Assembly (NCBI GenBank): GCA_902791785.1
Contig: CADAXH010000035.1
Coordinates: 1 to 13,774 of the forward strand
DNA length: 13,774 bases
Direction: 5' to 3'
Source: an uncultured Ruminococcus sp.
GTDB lineage: Bacteria > Bacillota > Clostridia > Oscillospirales > CAG-272
Shown here: one piece after another, positions 1-6,166 of the stretch
Layout of the letters: every line of letters starts with the position of its first letter
Numbering within the stretch: the stretch's first letter is position 1
Notes under the pieces: model-generated
Told to the model about the DNA's origin: nothing
The model's database searches: none
Seen by the model: only the letters and a program-made list of their open reading frames with translations
Program-made: the position numbers and the translations under genes

Positions 1-2323
1 CGCACTGATAACCAACAGCGAACCATGTCCATTTTGCGCTGTTCATCTCACGCTTGATTGCTCCGATAGCTGCAAAGCACGGTGCGCAGAGCAGGTTAAA
101 CACGAGGAAAGAGAAGCCGGCAAACTTTGTAGCGAACGATGCTGCAATTCCTGCCCAGTTACCGAACAGAATTCCCATTGTTCCGACAATGTTCTCTTTT
201 GCAACAAGTCCTGTAACTGAAGCTACAGCTGCTTTCCAGTTGCCCCATCCAAGAGGAGCAAACAGCCATGCAAAAGCTCTTCCGATGTATGAGAGAATTG
301 AATATTCCATCTCTTCTTCTGCAAGCATACGGAATGATCCTTCGACCCAACCGAAGTATGATGTGAACCATACGACAATTGTTGAAAGCAGGATGATTGT
401 TCCGGCTTTCTTAATGAATGACCAGCCTCTTTCCCATGTTGAACGGAGTACATTCTTTACTGTAGGCAGGTGGTATGCCGGAAGCTCCATGACGAACGGA
501 GCCGGATCACCTGAAAACTTCTTTGTCTTCTTAAGAATTACACCTGAAATGATTATTGCAGCCATTCCTATGAAGTACGCAGAAACAGCGACCCATGGTG
601 ACTTACCAAACAAAGCGCCTGCAACCATTCCTATAAACGGAAGTTTTGCTCCGCACGGGATAAATGTTGTAGTCATTATCGTCATACGTCTGTCGCGCTC
701 GTTTTCAATTGTTCTTGTAGCCATAATGCCCGGAACTCCGCATCCTGTTCCTACAAGCATAGGAATGAAGGATTTACCTGACAAACCAAACTTTCTGAAA
801 ATTCTGTCAAGTACGAATGCAATTCTTGCCATGTATCCGCATCCTTCAAGTATTGCAAGGAGGAGGAACAGAACGAGCATCTGAGGTACGAATCCAAGAA
901 CAGCACCTACACCGGCAACTATACCATCCTGAATAAGTCCGTAAAGCCAGACAGGTACTCTCGGGTTTCCTTCTGCATCAAGCAGAGCCTTGTCAAGAAG
1001 TGCGGGAACACCCGGAACCCATACGCCGTCATCTGCCGGATCAGGTTCTTCAAAACCGGCCTCTTCAAAATATTCAATAGCATCTTTGAATGTCATCGCA
1101 TTTGTGCTGTCTTTGTCTGCATTGTCAGGCACTTTATCGAAATATACCGTAACGGTGGATTCTTCAAGTGTCTCGTCATCCATTACATCAGCTTCCTGTG
1201 AAGCTTCTTCAGATGTAAAACCTTTGAGTTCTGCAATAAATGCTTCTTCATCAAATGTTTCATCTTCTGTATCAAAATAGAATCCATAAGCTGAAAGAGC
1301 AATTGTTGCTGCATTGTAGTTTTCGGCTTTTTCTTCGTATTTCGCCTGGCCTATTCCGAACAGGTGATAACCGTCTCCGAACAGTCCGTCGTTTGCCCAG
1401 TCAGTTGCAAATGAACCGATGCTTACCATGGATATGTAATAAACAAGGAACATGATGACTGCAAAAATAGGAAGTCCGAGCCATCTGTTTGTGACTATTT
1501 TGTCTATCTTGTCGCTCTTTGTGAGCTGATGTTCTTTTTTCTTTTTATAGCATGCCTTAATGACATTTGCTATATATACGTATCTCTCGTTTGTGATAAT
1601 GCTTTCTGCATCGTCGTCGAGTTCTTTTTCTGCTGCTTTTATGTCTTCTTCAACGTGAGCCAGTGTCTCTTCGTCAATCTTCAATGATTCGAGAACTTTT
1701 TCGTCACGCTCAAATATTTTTATGGAGTACCATCTCTGCTGCTCTTCCGGAAGTCCGTGAACCACTGCCTCTTCAATGTGTGCAAGAGCATGTTCAACAG
1801 GGCCTGAGAAAGTGTGCTGCGGTATTGTCTTGCCGTTTTGTGCAGCGTCGATTGCAGCCTCAGCTGCTTCTGTTATTCCTGTTCCTTTCAGAGCGGAGAT
1901 TTCAACAACTTTACATCCGATCTGTCTTGACAGTTCCTGGATGTTTATCTTGTCGCCTTCCTTCTGCACGATATCCATCATGTTTATTGCGACAACTACC
2001 GGAATTCCGAGTTCTGTAAGCTGTGTTGTCAGATACAGGTTTCTTTCAAGGTTTGTTCCGTCAACGATGTTGAGTATTGCGTCCGGTCTTTCACCGATGA
2101 GATAGTTTCTTGCCACTACCTCTTCCAATGTGTAGGGAGAAAGTGAATAAATACCCGGAAGGTCAGTTACGACGACGCCTTCGTGTTTCTTGAGATTTCC
2201 CTCTTTTTTCTCCACAGTAACACCCGGCCAGTTTCCGACAAACTGATTGGATCCGGTCAAGGCATTGAATAATGTTGTTTTTCCACTGTTGGGGTTACCC
2301 GCCAGTGCAATTCTTATGTTCAT
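1..2323 (-). CDS. feoB: FeoB ferrous iron transporter, 3' end outside window
   Basis: FeoB is the GTPase-coupled inner-membrane permease for Fe(II). My translation from ATG at 2323 gives 774 codons without a stop, so the C-terminus lies beyond base 1. The N-terminal G domain is complete: P-loop GNPNSGKT (residues 9-16), DLPG (54-57), NMMD (114-117) and SAL (143-145). The membrane core starts near residue 281 and carries GCGVPG (527-532) and PCGAKLP (Cys557), the conserved Cys-containing segments of the permease. Between the first membrane helix (about 281-304) and the segment beginning LYGLIQDGI (about 460) lies an acidic stretch of roughly 150 residues, clearly longer than the corresponding E. 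coli loop as I recall it. The ribosome site AGAAAGGA sits 7 bases before the ATG. It lies 73 bp downstream of feoA, with a metal-regulator-like palindrome in that gap. Identity is certain; the role of the insertion is unknown. Confidence 0.97.
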   Translation of the reverse strand, partial: MNIRIALAGNPNSGKTTLFNALTGSNQFVGNWPGVTVEKKEGNLKKHEGVVVTDLPGIYSLSPYTLEEVVARNYLIGERPDAILNIVDGTNLERNLYLTTQLTELGIPVVVAINMMDIVQKEGDKINIQELSRQIGCKVVEISALKGTGITEAAEAAIDAAQNGKTIPQHTFSGPVEHALAHIEEAVVHGLPEEQQRWYSIKIFERDEKVLESLKIDEETLAHVEEDIKAAEKELDDDAESIITNERYVYIANVIKACYKKKKEHQLTKSDKIDKIVTNRWLGLPIFAVIMFLVYYISMVSIGSFATDWANDGLFGDGYHLFGIGQAKYEEKAENYNAATIALSAYGFYFDTEDETFDEEAFIAELKGFTSEEASQEADVMDDETLEESTVTVYFDKVPDNADKDSTNAMTFKDAIEYFEEAGFEEPDPADDGVWVPGVPALLDKALLDAEGNPRVPVWLYGLIQDGIVAGVGAVLGFVPQMLVLFLLLAILEGCGYMARIAFVLDRIFRKFGLSGKSFIPMLVGTGCGVPGIMATRTIENERDRRMTIMTTTFIPCGAKLPFIGMVAGALFGKSPWVAVSAYFIGMAAIIISGVILKKTKKFSGDPAPFVMELPAYHLPTVKNVLRSTWERGWSFIKKAGTIILLSTIVVWFTSYFGWVEGSFRMLAEEEMEYSILSYIGRAFAWLFAPLGWGNWKAAVASVTGLVAKENIVGTMGILFGNWAGIAASFATKFAGFSFLVFNLLCAPCFAAIGAIKREMNSAKWTWFAVGYQC

Positions 2324-2354
2324 ATATTATTCCTTTCTGTTCTTTCGAACCTTG

Positions 2355-2378
2355 ATTGGTTAGTCTTGGCTAACCAAT
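2355..2378. promoter_or_regulatory. Palindromic operator-like site between feoA and feoB
   Basis: The arms ATTGGTTAG and CTAACCAAT are a perfect 9-bp inverted repeat around the 6-base spacer TCTTGG. It shares GTTAG-N6-CTAAC with the three sites upstream of the first feoA, so it is probably bound by the same regulator. No T-run follows it on either strand, which argues against a rho-independent terminator. I see no convincing promoter for feoB alone beside it. It could act as a roadblock or serve a weak internal promoter. Confidence 0.7.
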
Positions 2379-2396
2379 GGCTGAAAAAAATATTCT

Positions 2397-2618
2397 TTAT
2401 TCAACTTCAATCATTTCAGCATCCGCTTTACGGATAGACAGTTCATAATTTCTTACGCTGATTTCGATTGGATCTCCCAGAGGAGCAACTTTTCTGACAT
2501 AGACGGATGTGTTCTTTGTAATTCCCATATCCATTATGCGGCGTTTCACTGCCCCTTCGCCGTGCAGTTTGACTACAACTGCAGTCTCTCCGATTTTTAC
2601 ATCTCTGAGTGTTTTCAC
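2397..2618 (-). CDS. feoA: FeoA family protein (73 aa, adjacent to feoB)
   Basis: FeoA is a small cytosolic SH3-like beta-barrel protein that works with FeoB in Fe(II) uptake. The typical pattern is visible: an N-terminal strand 'IGETAVVVKL', the segment 'RRIMDMGI' (FeoA proteins usually show RLxxMGhxxG here), then 'VAPLGDPIEISVRNYELSIRKADAEMIEV', which closely matches the family's C-terminal half (PLGDPI, Y-LSLRK-EA). The length is usual for FeoA. The start is GTG at 2618, chosen because GGAGG lies 7 bases upstream. It follows the other feoA after 20 bp and precedes feoB by 73 bp, so the three are probably one transcript. Of the two FeoA copies this is the more canonical. Confidence 0.93.
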   Translation of the reverse strand: MKTLRDVKIGETAVVVKLHGEGAVKRRIMDMGITKNTSVYVRKVAPLGDPIEISVRNYELSIRKADAEMIEVE

Positions 2619-2638
2619 TTTGTTTCCTCCCGTATATG

Positions 2639-2851
2639 TTAAACCATTATTTTTTTTGCCAATTCGTCACTGACTGCCACTCTGCTCTCTTTAACCTTGA
2701 CAATCAGGTTTTTGCCCAGAGTATTGATTATGACGATCTCGCTTCCGGCGTTAAACCCGAGATTTTCAAGATGCTGTTTTACTTCAGGGCTTCCGCCAAT
2801 CTTCTTTATAATGAGCGGCTCTCCTGTATCAGCCAAGCACAGCGGTATCAT
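2639..2851 (-). CDS. feoA: Second, divergent FeoA family protein (70 aa), first gene of feo operon
   Basis: This is a small FeoA/SH3-like domain protein. It shows 'EPLIIKKIGGSPEVKQHLENLGFNAGSEIVIINTLGKNLIVKVKESRVAVSDELAKKIMV', in which HLENLGFNAGSEI matches the FeoA RLxxLGhxxGxxI pattern. Its C-terminal half is unlike the PLGDP type and resembles the FeoA variant common in Clostridia. Start ATG at 2851 has GGAGG four bases upstream. It is the promoter-proximal gene, 20 bp ahead of the second feoA, so regulation by the upstream operators should affect it first. Paired feoA genes before feoB are known in Firmicutes; how the two copies divide the work is not settled. Confidence 0.9.
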   Translation of the reverse strand: MIPLCLADTGEPLIIKKIGGSPEVKQHLENLGFNAGSEIVIINTLGKNLIVKVKESRVAVSDELAKKIMV

Positions 2852-2868
2852 ATATCCTCCGATTTTTT

Positions 2869-2886
2869 GGTTAGTTATTGCTAACC
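2869..2886. promoter_or_regulatory. Operator-like palindrome 1 (feo leader, next to ribosome site)
   Basis: GGTTAG-TTATTG-CTAACC is a perfect 6-bp inverted repeat with a 6-base spacer. It lies about 37-54 bases after the predicted feo transcription start and ends 8 bases before the feoA GGAGG. As RNA it would also fold into a small hairpin near the ribosome site. Confidence 0.75.
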
Positions 2887-2903
2887 TAAAGCATTAAATT
2901 ATT

Positions 2904-2921
2904 GGTTAGTCTCTCCTAACC
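2904..2921. promoter_or_regulatory. Operator-like palindrome 2 (at predicted feo start point)
   Basis: GGTTAG-TCTCTC-CTAACC is a perfect 6-bp inverted repeat with a 6-base spacer. On the feo strand it begins about where transcription should start, 7-8 bases after the -10 box. Its centre is 30 bp from the centre of site 3 and 35 bp from that of site 1. Confidence 0.78.
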
Positions 2922-2928
2922 GCAAGTA

Positions 2929-2957
2929 ATTATAGTTAGCGAGCGCTAACTTGTCAA
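2929..2957 (-). promoter_or_regulatory. Perfect-consensus sigma-A promoter for the feo operon
   Basis: On the minus strand the -35 box is TTGACA (2957-2952) and the -10 box is TATAAT (2934-2929), separated by exactly 17 bp. Both hexamers match consensus at all six positions, which is unusual and implies high activity when not repressed. The predicted start is near 2922, giving a leader of about 70 nt with two of the palindromes. Confidence 0.88.
2934..2951. promoter_or_regulatory. Operator-like palindrome 3 (fills the feo promoter spacer)
   Basis: AGTTAG-CGAGCG-CTAACT is a perfect inverted repeat. It covers exactly the 17-bp spacer of the feo promoter plus the first base of its -10 box. A protein bound here would exclude RNA polymerase directly. 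It ends 16 bases before the -35 box of the divergent regulator gene, so the regulator's own promoter stays outside the palindrome. Confidence 0.82.
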
Positions 2958-2967
2958 GTCTTTTTTG

Positions 2968-2996
2968 TTGAATATTTGTTTTTGTTGTAGTAAAAT
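2968..2996 (+). promoter_or_regulatory. Promoter of the DtxR-family regulator gene
   Basis: TTGAAT (2968-2973), a 17-bp spacer and TAAAAT (2991-2996). Transcription should start near 3003, giving a short leader. None of the GTTAG-N6-CTAAC palindromes overlaps these boxes, so tight autorepression is not obvious. Confidence 0.65.
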
Positions 2997-3029
2997 GACA
3001 TTGTAACCGGAAAAAGGAGGAAAACTCAC

Positions 3030-3398
3030 ATGGAAATGCATGAATCGGGAGAAATGTATCTTGAAACAATATATGTCCTGTCTCAAAAGAACCCCGTTGT
3101 ACGAGGAATAGATATCTGTTCTCATATGGGTTTTTCAAAACCCTCAGTGAGCCGCGCAATCGGACTGCTCAAAAAAGACGGATATATTACAACTGACGAT
3201 CAGAAATACATCAGGCTGACTGATGCAGGTGAAAAAATAGCAAAAAGGATATATGAGCGTCACACACTTCTCACAAAGCTCTTTATGGACATCGGAGTTG
3301 ACGAGGAGACGGCAACAGAAGACGCCTGCAAGATAGAACACTATCTGAGCGACAAGACTTTCGAAGCTATTAAAACATACGCAAAAAAGTGCAAATAA
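3030..3398 (+). CDS. DtxR/MntR-family iron-dependent transcriptional regulator, short form
   Basis: This is a metal-sensing dimeric repressor with an N-terminal winged helix (recognition helix about 36-46, 'SKPSVSRAIGL', wing about 54-64) and a dimerisation/metal domain (about 68-120). At 122 aa it has the MntR-like two-domain form and lacks the C-terminal SH3 domain of DtxR/IdeR. Aligned by eye to B. subtilis MntR, the ligand positions D8, E11, H77, E99, E102, H103 become Met9, Glu12, His78, Cys100, Glu103, His104. Met, Cys, Glu and His match the primary iron site of DtxR (Met10, Cys102, Glu105, His106), so iron sensing is likely. Start ATG at 3030 follows AGGAGG by 9 bases. It diverges from feoA-feoA-feoB, its probable target, with three palindromes between. 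The family call is firm; metal preference is inferred. Confidence 0.92.
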   Translation: MEMHESGEMYLETIYVLSQKNPVVRGIDICSHMGFSKPSVSRAIGLLKKDGYITTDDQKYIRLTDAGEKIAKRIYERHTLLTKLFMDIGVDEETATEDACKIEHYLSDKTFEAIKTYAKKCK

Positions 3399-3406
3399 CA
3401 GATTTT

Positions 3407-3429
3407 GACCGCTCCGAACCGGGGCGGTC
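3407..3429 (+). terminator. GC-rich hairpin after the regulator gene
   Basis: GACCGCTCC and GGGGCGGTC form a 9-bp stem (one G-U pair) with a 5-base loop, starting 8 bases after the stop codon. What follows is TGATATATAT rather than a T-run, so it would be a weak or non-canonical terminator. Confidence 0.5.
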
Positions 3430-3461
3430 CTGATATATATAAGGAAAACATAATAATTGTG

Positions 3462-3470
3462 TGATATAAT
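3462..3470 (+). promoter_or_regulatory. Extended -10 promoter for the phosphoesterase gene
   Basis: TGATATAAT contains a perfect TATAAT (3465-3470) with the TGn extension. No good -35 box lies 17 bp upstream, which fits an extended -10 promoter. The predicted start is near 3477. The ribosome site GGGGGA (3495-3500) sits just before the ATG at 3504. Confidence 0.55.
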
Positions 3471-3503
3471 TCTTATTGAAATTACAGGTGCTTTGGGGGA
3501 TTT

Positions 3504-5846
3504 ATGAAAAAAACATTTTCTGTATTGCTGGCAATAATGTTCTTGTCTTCTGTTGTTTTCTTTTCTGTTTCGTGCAACAAGAACACTGAAACCGAAACAA
3601 GCATAACTACTGAAAAAACGACAGCAGCTGATGTTACAACAGCAGTTACAAGTGAAACAACAACGGAGAGCAGTACGTCGGATTCAGTTGAGACGACAAC
3701 TGAAACAGAGACAAGTGAGTCAGAAGAAACAACTGAGACAGAAACTGCCACGACAGATTCCGGGACAGTCATACCTGCAGACAAAGATTTTGACGAAAAC
3801 AATATAGTATTTACTTTTGCCGCATTAAGCGACACACATATAGACAGCACAAGCGGCGTTACGGCAAACAAGTTTGTAAGTGCTCTCACTCAACTCAGGG
3901 AAAGAGCAGGCAAAGACTGCGAATCCGGTCTGGGAGCTGTATTTGTCGCAGGTGACCTGATAAACAACGGACACAGCGACCGCGGTTACTACAAAGAAAT
4001 TACATATTTTGCTGATCTGTACGAATCTGTTCTTGACCCGGAAAATGTCCCTATGGTATTCTGCATAGGAAATCATGACACATTGTCCGAATGGAAAAGC
4101 TATACCGTTGAAGAGAGCAGACTTTTCAATTCTTATCTTGATGACGTTTACTCTTCCACAGATACTGACATGCAGGCACTCAATAACCTTGGATGCAGAC
4201 ACTGTGTTATAGATAATTATCACGTCCTGGCCATTACTCCGTGCACAACAACTCCTGTCAATTACACTGACGAGGCAAAGGAATGGCTTGACAATACCCT
4301 GAACGAAATAACAAGCAAGAATCCTGATCAGTATGTTATAGTCCTGACTCATCCCATGATATATGACACAGTCTACGGAAGCACTCTCGGAAAACACTGG
4401 TATACAGAAGATCTGACAGACATATTGAGCAAGTATCCTCAGGTAGTCACATTCAGCGGACACCTTCACTTCCCTCTCAATGACCCGAGAAGCATAATGC
4501 AGACTTCATTTACTTCGCTTGGATGCGGAAGCGTCAAGTACATGGCAATTGAAGACGGCAATTATCTCGACATGGCAAGCGCCACAACTATGAAAGACAG
4601 AGATCTGTTTTCACAGGGGCTGCTTGTTGAAGTCGACGAAAACGGAAACATGAGATTCATCCGAATGGATTTCTATCACGAAGAAGTGATTGGAGAATAC
4701 TGGGAAATATCTCATCCGGATGAAAACAATACGCATCTGACAAAATATACCAAAAAACGCGGAAACGAAGAAAACAACGACCCGCCAACTCCACCTACGA
4801 ATCTCGCTTATTCATACATAACAGACAGTACAACCGGCACAATAAACCTCAAAGTTACTTTTGAAGCCGGTAAAGACGATGAATTTGTTCATGACTATGC
4901 AATAACTTTGTACAAAGACGGAAAAGCAGTAAGGAATTACGGCATATTGGCCGACTTCTACCTGCACAGCAAAACGTCAGGAATGAAAAAGGTATTTGTT
5001 GCAGATCTCGGAACCATAAGTGATGGTACATTTGAACTTGAAATCGTTTCAATTGACTCATGGGGCGCAAGAAGTGAGCCTTCAAAAATAACAATGGTCA
5101 TTGAAAAGAACGGAGATCCTCCGGTAACCAGGGAGAATGCTCCTCTTTCGCTCTATGCTGACTTTGATTTTTCAAATGGTGAAATAACAGAAAAGACAGG
5201 AAACATAAAAATCAAGAACCACGGAGCTGTAGTTGAAAAAACAAATGTTTCTTTCAACGGAAAAAACTATCTGGTCGATGCACTCAACACTTCAGGCGAT
5301 AATTATACACTGTGCACTTTCAATAGTATTGCCACGCCCGGTGAAATGAAAACGTTTGCAGAAAGAGGCTTTTCTGTCGAAGCATTCTTCTCCACTGACA
5401 ACAACGGAAAAGCTCAGGGAGTTGTTTGCGGAACACAGGCAGGCGGATGGGGACTTGCTGTTAATGCACAGTACAAACCATATTTCATCACAGGATACGG
5501 AACACAGGGAAAATACAACCCGAGTGTCATTTCACCTGATACATTATCCAAAGGCACATTGTTACATGTTGTCGCAGTTTATGACGTTGAAGAATTGACT
5601 TCGTCAATATATGTAAACGGAGAACTCAAAGCAACTCAGAGCATAGATCCTGTCTTCTGTGTCGGAAGCGGTCTGACATTCAATTATTTCTGCCTCGGAG
5701 CTGATATAACAGGAGGGCTCGTCGGAGGTGATTTCCAATCAAGCAATATGGTAATCCTTGATGCAAAGATTTATGAGGGAGTATTGAATCAGGATAATGT
5801 AAGTGCTGCATACAATGCTGCTGTGGAATCATTGAGCAACTCTTAA
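3504..5846 (+). CDS. Secreted calcineurin-like metallophosphoesterase lipoprotein with beta-sandwich tail
   Basis: Probably a surface-anchored phosphoesterase. Residues 1-24 are a signal peptide ending SVSC (Cys24), a lipobox with Ser instead of the usual Leu/Val at -3, so lipidation is likely but not sure. Residues 26-90 are a Thr/Ser/Glu-rich linker. The catalytic domain (about 100-400) has every di-metal motif: D110-x-H112, GD (Asp151), GNHD (189-192), His283 and GHLH (319-322). Residues about 427-545 look like a fibronectin-III-type beta domain opening with a Pro-rich PPTPP segment. About 548-775 resembles a LamG/concanavalin-like jelly roll ('RGFSVEAFFS', 'LLHVVAVYDV', 'SIYVNGEL'). The substrate is unknown; nucleotides, phospholipids or teichoic-acid-type polymers are all possible. 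It appears to be a single-gene transcript with its own promoter and a hairpin behind it. Confidence 0.88.
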   Translation: MKKTFSVLLAIMFLSSVVFFSVSCNKNTETETSITTEKTTAADVTTAVTSETTTESSTSDSVETTTETETSESEETTETETATTDSGTVIPADKDFDENNIVFTFAALSDTHIDSTSGVTANKFVSALTQLRERAGKDCESGLGAVFVAGDLINNGHSDRGYYKEITYFADLYESVLDPENVPMVFCIGNHDTLSEWKSYTVEESRLFNSYLDDVYSSTDTDMQALNNLGCRHCVIDNYHVLAITPCTTTPVNYTDEAKEWLDNTLNEITSKNPDQYVIVLTHPMIYDTVYGSTLGKHWYTEDLTDILSKYPQVVTFSGHLHFPLNDPRSIMQTSFTSLGCGSVKYMAIEDGNYLDMASATTMKDRDLFSQGLLVEVDENGNMRFIRMDFYHEEVIGEYWEISHPDENNTHLTKYTKKRGNEENNDPPTPPTNLAYSYITDSTTGTINLKVTFEAGKDDEFVHDYAITLYKDGKAVRNYGILADFYLHSKTSGMKKVFVADLGTISDGTFELEIVSIDSWGARSEPSKITMVIEKNGDPPVTRENAPLSLYADFDFSNGEITEKTGNIKIKNHGAVVEKTNVSFNGKNYLVDALNTSGDNYTLCTFNSIATPGEMKTFAERGFSVEAFFSTDNNGKAQGVVCGTQAGGWGLAVNAQYKPYFITGYGTQGKYNPSVISPDTLSKGTLLHVVAVYDVEELTSSIYVNGELKATQSIDPVFCVGSGLTFNYFCLGADITGGLVGGDFQSSNMVILDAKIYEGVLNQDNVSAAYNAAVESLSNS

Positions 5847-5883
5847 CGTATAGATTGAAAAAAGCAAATTAAATATATAAACA

Positions 5884-5925
5884 AGTCCGATTAAAATGGC
5901 ATTCATGCGCTGATTTAATCGGACT
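5884..5925 (+). terminator. Long perfect hairpin after the phosphoesterase gene
   Basis: AGTCCGATTAAA (5884-5895) and TTTAATCGGACT (5914-5925) form a perfect 12-bp stem, 38 bases after the stop codon. The 18-base loop contains a small palindrome, GCATTCATGC. Downstream is AGTGTTATATTTT, only moderately T-rich. It is likely a terminator for the plus-strand gene, and the symmetric A/T flanks could let it work in both directions. Confidence 0.65.
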
Positions 5926-6017
5926 AGTGTTATATTTTGCAAGGCGAAAGAACCCGTTTTCGGAACAAAATTTAAATCATAGGATATTTCCATATATTTG
6001 GTATCATTAACCACGTT

Positions 6018-6046
6018 ATGCGAAATTTATCAACATGATTTCGCAT
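6018..6046. repeat. Inverted repeat opening the TTTCGCAT array
   Basis: ATGCGAAAT (6018-6026) is the exact reverse complement of ATTTCGCAT (6038-6046), with an 11-base gap. The right arm is the first unit of the array. Several later units carry the same nine bases, so the single inverted copy could pair with any of them, giving alternative hairpins. Confidence 0.85.
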
Positions 6047-6154
6047 AGATTTCGCATCGTTTCGCATGGATTTCGCATGGATTTCGCATGGATTTCGCAT
6101 CGTTTCGCATGGATTTCGCATTGTTTCGCATGGATTTCGCATACAATTTCGCGT
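6039..6154. repeat. Tandem array of ten TTTCGCAT units, 10-11 bp pitch
   Basis: TTTCGCAT begins at 6039, 6050, 6060, 6071, 6082, 6093, 6103, 6114, 6124 and 6135, and a decayed unit (TTTCGCGT) starts at 6147. The steps are 11, 10, 11, 11, 11, 10, 11, 10, 11 and 12, so the first ten units average about 10.7 bp, close to one DNA helical turn. Linkers are GGA, CG, TG or AGA, and the core is identical in all ten. The last three full cycles form a 21-bp higher-order unit (GGA plus CG/TG linkers). It lies directly behind the stop of the minus-strand XRE-type gene. Function is unknown; a phased protein-binding array or a 3'-end RNA element are possibilities. Confidence 0.92.
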
Positions 6155-6166
6155 TTAGGATAAGAA

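Larger units (their letters stand above)
5847..6166. other. Convergent 320-bp gap between two gene 3' ends
   Basis: The gap lies between the stop of the phosphoesterase (plus) and the stop of the XRE-type gene (minus). It holds the hairpin at 5884-5925, an AT-rich stretch from 5926 to about 6017 in which I see no gene or clear site, then an inverted ATGCGAAAT copy and the TTTCGCAT array. No convincing coding region is present; a 61-codon minus-strand frame here runs straight through the hairpin. Confidence 0.8.

Noticed and set aside
54..884. 276-codon plus-strand open frame
   Set aside because: It is antisense to feoB, whose minus-strand frame shows all permease motifs; the plus-strand translation has no recognisable domain.
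2355..2378. Attenuator or terminator between feoA and feoB
   Set aside because: The stem is strong, but no T-run follows on either strand and its sequence matches the upstream operator sites.
6039..6154. CRISPR array
   Set aside because: Units of 8 bases with 2-3 base linkers are far too short for repeats and spacers, and there are no cas genes.
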